From positions 1 to 54,578 of the forward strand of contig NZ_FXBB01000018.1 of NCBI RefSeq assembly GCF_900177735.1: a stretch of DNA of 54,578 bases. The letters are read 5' to 3'. The DNA comes from Dethiosulfovibrio salsuginis (GTDB lineage Bacteria > Synergistota > Synergistia > Synergistales > Dethiosulfovibrionaceae). A program made the position numbers and the translations under genes. The notes beneath the pieces are model-generated. The model did no database searches and was not told the origin of the DNA. It worked only from the letters and a program-made list of their open reading frames with translations. Each line of letters begins with the position of its first letter. The first letter of the stretch is position 1. Below are positions 51,001 through 54,578 of the stretch, piece by piece.

Positions 51001-51261
51001 ACCACAGACGAGACATCCATTGTCAAATGGGAAGCGGCCATGGAAAAGGAAAAAGGCGATCGTACCTACACCTTCCCCCAGCTCCCCAAGGAGCTTGAGG
51101 TATGGCTGGAGGGCGTAAACCCGACCCTCTCCCTCTCTGTCGTCGACTTCGACAACGTGACAGGCTATCGGTCCCTCATGGACCTGGTCCTTAAAGGACA
51201 GAATCCCGAAAAGACCGCACTTAGAGAGATTAACGGAAACTGGCCATACTACAGTTGGTAA
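48085..51261 (+). CDS. large surface lipoprotein with carboxypeptidase-regulatory-like and PKD-like domains
   Basis: The protein has 1058 residues. A lipoprotein signal ends in a lipobox LLGGC near residue 28, so it is lipid-anchored. The rest is periplasmic or surface exposed. Beta-rich modules resemble carboxypeptidase regulatory-like domains: about 48-165 (TTTDGNGFYGFDVPVPEEGG), about 450-525 (GKALADIKVFSSVGGMVQTD) and about 620-700 (KPVPGALVVLHRADDAKSVE). A PKD-like module lies near 530-615 (DPEGGVLNYRWKATEG). The C-terminal 350 residues are unassigned. ATG 48085 fits the aaagga site best; GTG 48082 and ATG 48094 are alternatives. Monocistronic with its own terminator. Probably a cell-surface structural or adhesion protein; function unproven. 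Confidence 0.8.
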   Translation: MGEMASSWLKRWGLLALLAVASAFLLGGCDVGGSDDPGPKPKPVTSGLVTVSGQVSNSVGKEINVAATGRASAMRASSLSSGAGLDGVLIVASMNGWELARTTTTDGNGFYGFDVPVPEEGGRLVLTFSKSGRITYQKAINVKPGEVHPVHAVLLEVTSKPVSKDQIISTDLISIKAPGTGEMTLFVGDPTSSDGAAVFPGDYMAARSNSDDVPLVSMAFFEATLTSGDTKVEKFDPIEVALLLPQDYQNGTLMNPDTNSRYVSGDFIEWWSYDKDDAKWVQEDAVSPDQPADPLRKAWITSGDVSKGQDPAKLYVNAMVNHFSWWNADYPQEFSYFCVQVVDGDGKPLVDVPVFSQGVTYKNTSQPVRTDENGWASGIVVKKSTADPKDKRERAQVYALAGNVKFMYDVISADEGAVVSDDIYTPYDEKQCERTDGRPSIKLTNVIKVSFEGEIKGKVSNEAGKALADIKVFSSVGGMVQTDASGAYSFKVPVGAPVTVYIAGVEGKTVTVKDKATPETVNFNVPNQAPVITKLARDPEGQVNVLGSVKLFGEAVDPEGGVLNYRWKATEGTLSVATGSETIWTAPNSLSGTAQVTFTATDLEGKSTSMTVPLSWGTLPLAGRLVVNLVDKDGKPVPGALVVLHRADDAKSVERTITTNALGKADFGNIGRPTATISYGLEGKVGDVNRKVIRTVEAVPVAELKILVDILGDDETGATSEDRLQTIGLSVNSADLGDRSSAQIKPFTDVWLYQYSPFKDDVAVLREHLQSDGKMTLLSIVQEWDETTSEIGLAKWGVIYDVTPVSGEMYNMPLDRTPINLGWSSNVDLTGLSLSAARKGVEYTLAEMWSHHGTGFSAEEIRAQQKAAMEKKAKSGILKVADLEADMFYQSASGLNVNPALSTDITGVEEEKRLGSSRPSSLTAKLPDYLFSKVSLDVVSSDSAPTKRTASWRLETTDDIDIFIVGINGYRYTTDETSIVKWEAAMEKEKGDRTYTFPQLPKELEVWLEGVNPTLSLSVVDFDNVTGYRSLMDLVLKGQNPEKTALREINGNWPYYSW

Positions 51262-51267
51262 ACAGCT

Positions 51268-51310
51268 AAAAACGAGCTGGCGGATATCCTCTCCGCCAGC
51301 TCGTTTTTTT
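51268..51310 (+). terminator. intrinsic terminator after the lipoprotein gene
   Basis: A 17-bp perfect stem (51268-51284 with 51292-51308) with a 7-base loop is followed by T residues, 6 bases after the stop codon. Confidence 0.93.
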
Positions 51311-51312
51311 CC

Positions 51313-51341
51313 TTGACCCGGACCGCCGTGAGTAGTATTTT
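51313..51341 (+). promoter_or_regulatory. promoter of the regulator-epimerase-wecB operon
   Basis: TTGACC (51313-51318), 17 bases and TATTTT (51336-51341) lie directly after the preceding terminator and 84 bases before the ATG at 51425. The long leader could carry further control. Confidence 0.65.
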
Positions 51342-51424
51342 GACTCATGGAGGCTCGCTGAGTGAGGAGTCTCCAAAAAAGGGGCGGGAAGTTTTATTCC
51401 CGAAAAAGGAATGGAGCGGTCTTA

Positions 51425-51961
51425 ATGTTAGAATCTCTTATAACCTCTAAAACGAGGGTCAGGCTTCTCATGAAGCTGTTTTTGAATCCCGAATCGTCGG
51501 GCTACCTTAGGGAGCTCGCCGACGAGTTCGGCGAATCCACCAACTCGGTCAGGGTCGAGCTAAACCGCCTCGCCGAGGCGGGCCTTTTGGAGTCTGCACC
51601 GGAGGGCCGGACCAAAGTCTACAAGGCAAACAAGGGCCATCCGCTGTTTCCGGAGATACAGGGACTGGTCAGAAAGACCTTAGGCATAGACAGACTGGTC
51701 GAATCGGTGGTCACAAAGCTGGGAGAGGTAAGTCTCGCCTTCGTCACAGGAGACTACGCAAAAGGGGTAAACTCGGGCCTGATGGATCTGGTGCTGGTGG
51801 GCAAGATAGAGAAAGACTACCTCCAGGGCCTCATATCCCGGCTTGAGGAAGAGCTTAAGATCAAGATAAGATGGCTGGTCCTATCGGAAGGGGAGTTTCG
51901 GAAACTTAGGCCCAACTTCGAGAGCCAGGACTCGCTTGTGGTGTGGAAAAGGGAGGAATAA
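51425..51961 (+). CDS. winged-helix regulator with nucleotidyltransferase-like C-terminal domain
   Basis: The protein has 178 residues. The N-terminal ArsR/MarR-type winged helix (about 1-80) reads SGYLRELADEFGESTNSVRV and ELNRLAEAGLLES. The C-terminal part (about 95-178) resembles a small nucleotidyltransferase-like domain (VSLAFVTGDYAKGVNSGLMD, LVLVGKI) of the kind often found next to such HTH domains, without an obvious full catalytic triad. I start at ATG 51425 (ggag eight bases upstream); an earlier frame start at 51362 would place a poorly conserved tail on it. It leads an operon with two sugar-nucleotide enzymes and may regulate them. Confidence 0.75.
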   Translation: MLESLITSKTRVRLLMKLFLNPESSGYLRELADEFGESTNSVRVELNRLAEAGLLESAPEGRTKVYKANKGHPLFPEIQGLVRKTLGIDRLVESVVTKLGEVSLAFVTGDYAKGVNSGLMDLVLVGKIEKDYLQGLISRLEEELKIKIRWLVLSEGEFRKLRPNFESQDSLVVWKREE

Positions 51962-51963
51962 AA

Positions 51964-52911
51964 GTGGCACGAAAAAAAGCGGTGGTCACAGGAGGAGCGG
52001 GATTTATAGGATCCCACCTGTGTGAACACCTGATCGAACTGGGCTGGGCCGTCGACGTGGTGGATAACCTGTCCCTCTCCGACGGATCGAACATAAAGCA
52101 TCTGGAGGGCAACGGCGTAAAGCTCCACGTCAAAAACGTAGAGGACCTGGACTTCATGTCCTCCATAGTCAAAGGCTGCGACGGACTGTTTCACCTCGCC
52201 GCCATGGTCTCGGTTCCCCTCTCTGTGGAGCGGCCCGCAGAATGCTACCGCACCAACCTCACAGCCTTCTCGGACCTGCTGGACGTCATAAGGTCTCGCC
52301 CGGTTCCGGTGGTCTACGCCAGCTCCGCCGCCATCTACGGCGAAGGCACCGACGACGGACCGAGACGGGAATCGGAGGTCCCTATGCCCCAGTCCCCCTA
52401 CGGAGCCAGCAAAGCCATGGACGAACTGGCCGCCGCCGCCTCCTCCCGGTGCTACTCCATACCGACGGCGGGACTGAGGTTCTTCAACGTCTACGGTCCG
52501 AGACAGAACCCTAAAGGGGCCTACGCCTCGGTCATACCTCGCTTCGCCACCGCCATGCTGGAAGGCAAACCGGCCACCATATTCGGCGACGGAGAACAGA
52601 CCAGAGACTTTATCTTCGTAAAAGACGTGGCTCGGGTCATGGTCAAAGCGGCGGAACAAAGTGCCCCATCGGTCCCCTCGGTGATGAACGTAGGCAGCGG
52701 CAGAAGAGAATCGGTCAGCGGCGTATATCGCATACTCTCCTCGATGGTTCAAAACCCCCTTCCGCCGGAGTTTCTGCCCGAGAGGATCGGAGACATAAAG
52801 CACAGCTTCGCCGACTTGACCAAACTGTCCGCCATAATCGACCTCTCCTCCTTCGTCGGACTGGAGGAAGGCATAGAGCGGACCCTGGCCTACTACGTAG
52901 GTGCAAAATAA
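51964..52911 (+). CDS. NAD-dependent sugar-nucleotide epimerase/dehydratase (extended SDR)
   Basis: The protein has 315 residues. The NAD-binding motif GGAGFIGSH lies at 10-18, the catalytic Tyr-Lys pair in SPYGASKAMD near 142-151, and extended-SDR blocks HLAAMVSVPLS and LRFFNVYGPRQNPKG. It resembles UDP-glucose 4-epimerase and related enzymes that make activated sugars for surface polysaccharides. GTG 51964 has an ideal site (gggagga) and starts 2 bases after the regulator stop. Its stop overlaps the wecB start by one base. The exact sugar cannot be predicted. Confidence 0.88.
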   Translation: MARKKAVVTGGAGFIGSHLCEHLIELGWAVDVVDNLSLSDGSNIKHLEGNGVKLHVKNVEDLDFMSSIVKGCDGLFHLAAMVSVPLSVERPAECYRTNLTAFSDLLDVIRSRPVPVVYASSAAIYGEGTDDGPRRESEVPMPQSPYGASKAMDELAAAASSRCYSIPTAGLRFFNVYGPRQNPKGAYASVIPRFATAMLEGKPATIFGDGEQTRDFIFVKDVARVMVKAAEQSAPSVPSVMNVGSGRRESVSGVYRILSSMVQNPLPPEFLPERIGDIKHSFADLTKLSAIIDLSSFVGLEEGIERTLAYYVGAK

Positions 52912-53999
52912 TGAACGTCGTCTTAGCCTTCGGCACCAGACCGGAAGCTATAAAAATGGCCCCGGTCTATCTGGCCCTCAAAGAAACCTCCTTAAACCCA
53001 AAAATCCTCCTCACAGGCCAGCACAGAGAACAGCTCTATCAGGCCATGGATCTGTTCTCCATCTCCGCCGAGGCAAACTTGGACGTAATGACCGACCGCC
53101 AGACCCTCCCGGATCTGGCGGCCAAAATCCTCCCCCAGGCCGCCAAAGCCCTGAGGGAGCTGAACGCCGACTACGTACTGGTCCACGGCGACACCTTAAC
53201 CACCTTCGTCGTGGCCTGGGCCGCCTTCCTGGAGGGAATCCCTATAGGACACGTCGAGGCTGGCCTACGTTCGGGATCAATGGCCGAACCCTTTCCTGAA
53301 GAGGCCAACAGAGTTCTCACCGACGTCATAGCGGACCTCTACTTCCCCCCTACCGACGAATCCAGGGACAACCTCCTTCTGGAGGGCAAAGACATAAACA
53401 GGATAATCGTCACAGGCCAGACCGGCGTCGACGCCATACTGCACGCCGCCACAAAGGGAACCATGCCGGTGGAGGTCCCACAGGGCCATAAACTGGTCAC
53501 CGTAACCCTGCATCGCCGAGAAAACTGGCCCGTTCTAGCAAAACTGGCCAAGGCGGTGGCCGAAATAGCCAGGCAGCACCGAGACCACCTCTTCGTCTAC
53601 CCGGTCCACCTAAACCCAGTCGTCCGGGAGGCGGTCTATCCAGCTCTGGAGGGAGAGCCAAACGTAAAGCTCATAGAACCCCTGGACTACGGCTCCATGG
53701 CGGCCCTCCTCTGTGCCAGCGAACTCATCCTCACCGACTCAGGAGGCCTCCAGGAAGAGGGAGCCTCCCTGGCTGTTCCGGTTGCGGTGGCGAGAAACGT
53801 CACAGAGAGGCCCGAAGGGGTAAAAGCGGGCATCATAACCTTGGTGGGCAACGACCCAGAGCCCTTCAAGAAAAAGGTCCTGGCCCTCCTGAACGACGAA
53901 AAACGGCTCTCCCAGATGGCCTCCTCCCCCAACCCCTACGGAGACGGCAAGGCCTCCGTCCGGGTGGCGAAGGCGCTGGAGGAGCGGCTGTATCGGTGA
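52911..53999 (+). CDS. wecB: UDP-N-acetylglucosamine 2-epimerase (non-hydrolysing)
   Basis: The protein has 362 residues, the usual length. It interconverts UDP-GlcNAc and UDP-ManNAc in the cytoplasm for surface polysaccharide synthesis. Family blocks are FGTRPEAIKMAPV, LTGQHREQLY, VHGDTLTTFVVAWAAF, GHVEAGLRSG, the substrate-binding TLHRRENW and LTDSGGLQEEGASL. It is translationally coupled to the epimerase upstream (TAATGA overlap). Further polysaccharide genes do not follow within the window. Confidence 0.95.
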   Translation: MNVVLAFGTRPEAIKMAPVYLALKETSLNPKILLTGQHREQLYQAMDLFSISAEANLDVMTDRQTLPDLAAKILPQAAKALRELNADYVLVHGDTLTTFVVAWAAFLEGIPIGHVEAGLRSGSMAEPFPEEANRVLTDVIADLYFPPTDESRDNLLLEGKDINRIIVTGQTGVDAILHAATKGTMPVEVPQGHKLVTVTLHRRENWPVLAKLAKAVAEIARQHRDHLFVYPVHLNPVVREAVYPALEGEPNVKLIEPLDYGSMAALLCASELILTDSGGLQEEGASLAVPVAVARNVTERPEGVKAGIITLVGNDPEPFKKKVLALLNDEKRLSQMASSPNPYGDGKASVRVAKALEERLYR

Positions 54000-54000
54000 A

Positions 54001-54093
54001 AGCATCGAGGAACTGGTTATAATCCTGCCCCTGGAGAAGGTCAAAGACATCTCGGAGAACCGGGAAGTATACGCCGCCGAACTGGAGAACTAA
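54001..54093 (+). pseudogene. possible gene tail (30 codons, no start)
   Basis: A reading frame directly after wecB, in another frame, encodes SIEELVIILPLEKVKDISEN and REVYAAELEN before a TAA. It has coding-like composition but no start codon or ribosome site. It may be the remnant of a truncated gene. The source family is not recognised, and chance cannot be excluded at this length. Confidence 0.35.
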
Positions 54094-54095
54094 GA

Positions 54096-54125
54096 CAGAG
54101 CCTGCCCAACCCTGGGCAGGCTCTG
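54096..54125. terminator. terminator-like hairpin downstream of wecB
   Basis: A perfect 13-bp stem (54096-54108 with 54113-54125) with a 4-base loop lies after wecB and the gene tail. No T tract follows, so termination may need other factors. The following bases up to 54266 hold no gene that I can support. Confidence 0.55.
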
Positions 54126-54266
54126 CGCTAGCTACACCTCAAGGATCTACCTGATTGGCTGAGCCGGTGTAGGATCTCTTCTATCCCTCGACCAATTTCC
54201 TCGCGGATTTTACATATTCAGAGAGAGAGCTTGCCCTTTGAACCTAGGTTGATCTAGAATAGAGCT

Positions 54267-54578
54267 ATGGGACAGACTGACCTAGGATATAAAGAGCTAT
54301 TCTCGAACAAAGAGATGGTGAAAGACCTTCTGACTGGCTTCGTCAGGGAAGATTGGATAGGCGAACTGGACTTCTCCAAAATGGACAGAGTGTCCGGGAC
54401 ATACGTCTCCGACGACCTCAGGGAAAGACACGACGACATGATCTGGAAAATCGGATTTAGGGACAGATGGCTGTACGTCTACATCCTGTTGGAGTTTCAG
54501 TCCACGGTGGACCGATGGATGGGAGTGAGACTCCTGACCTACATAGGACTACTGTATCAAGACCTGATAAAAACGGGA
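54267..54578 (+). CDS. Rpn-family recombination-promoting nuclease / putative transposase, 5' part
   Basis: The first 104 codons are visible before the window ends. The protein opens YKELFSNKEMVKDLLTGFVR and continues RHDDMIWKIGFRDRWLYVYI with the motif LEFQS, which matches the PD-(D/E)XK core of the Rpn (Transposase_31) family. Rpn proteins are DNA endonucleases that promote RecA-independent recombination in E. coli and often occur in many copies per genome. The ATG at 54267 has a weak purine-rich site. It lies in a stretch with other gene debris, as expected for a mobile family. Confidence 0.8.
   Translation, partial: MGQTDLGYKELFSNKEMVKDLLTGFVREDWIGELDFSKMDRVSGTYVSDDLRERHDDMIWKIGFRDRWLYVYILLEFQSTVDRWMGVRLLTYIGLLYQDLIKTG

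Noticed and set aside
54128-54266. Minus-strand gene tail upstream of the Rpn gene
   Set aside because: Short open frames of about 12-25 codons exist, but none has a start, ribosome site or recognisable family.
1-54578. CRISPR arrays, tRNA genes, prophage or insertion sequences with a transposase
   Set aside because: No regularly spaced repeats with unique spacers, no cloverleaf sequences and no transposase or phage genes were seen; the Rpn gene at the right edge is a nuclease, not a classical IS.

Overview
The window looks like a piece of chromosome from an anaerobic, motile, Gram-negative-type bacterium that ferments peptides and amino acids, most likely a member of the Synergistota (Dethiosulfovibrio/Aminivibrio-like). 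This assignment is an inference from gene content and style, not from a database match: peptidase T, an RND pump and a lipoprotein (so an outer membrane), four chemoreceptor-type genes, an ODP-type di-iron sensor, moderately high GC, heavy use of AGG codons and many TTG starts. Genes are densely packed. There is no phage, insertion sequence with a transposase, CRISPR array or tRNA gene.

Layout. 1-360: 3' end of a 23S rRNA, a complete 5S rRNA and the rrn terminator. 382-6015: a YjiH-type membrane protein and a ferric-iron-type ABC importer (binding protein, fused double permease, ATPase). 6114-9288: a self-inhibited Fic protein, peptidase T (minus strand) and two small unknown proteins. 9331-14069: a BTAD/SARP-like ATPase regulator divergent from a transmembrane chemoreceptor. 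14151-18377: a three-gene signalling operon (HDOD protein, hybrid histidine kinase with Hpt, response-regulator diguanylate cyclase). 18471-21824: a small membrane protein, a CdaR-like regulator, and a soluble chemoreceptor paired with an ODP-like di-iron protein. 22129-28653: a complete phosphate operon on the minus strand (pstS-pstC-pstA-pstB-phoU-phoB-phoR) with a candidate Pho box upstream. 28854-32405: an HD-GYP c-di-GMP phosphodiesterase and an alkaline phosphatase. 32543-37864: a RelBE-type toxin-antitoxin pair, a zinc-type znuACB importer, an unusual chemoreceptor fused to an amino-acid-binding-protein-like domain, and methylglyoxal synthase. 38097-43403: a GNAT protein coupled to an unknown protein, two EamA transporters and a PAS-GGDEF-EAL protein. 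43573-51261: an RND efflux pair and a large lipoprotein. 51425-53999: a winged-helix regulator followed by a sugar-nucleotide epimerase and wecB. 54267-end: start of an Rpn-family (PD-(D/E)XK) nuclease.

Two themes stand out. First, signal transduction is dense: four chemoreceptor-type genes, three c-di-GMP enzymes, two two-component systems and an HDOD protein. Several are physically linked to metabolism: HD-GYP divergent from pstS, the receptor fusion translationally next to mgsA, and a di-iron sensor next to a soluble receptor. Second, a family of palindromic intergenic elements (full length 249 nt, six copies in different stages of internal deletion) is scattered at about 3.0, 7.3, 22.0, 30.9, 32.4 and 40.4 kb. 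The elements share outer terminal inverted repeats, a 16-nt internal inverted repeat and, in the long copies, twin hairpins with the same five-base loop. They encode no transposase. They are the best candidate here for something not yet described. Gene junctions of the form TTGA (TGA stop overlapping a TTG start) occur four times and suggest routine translational coupling.
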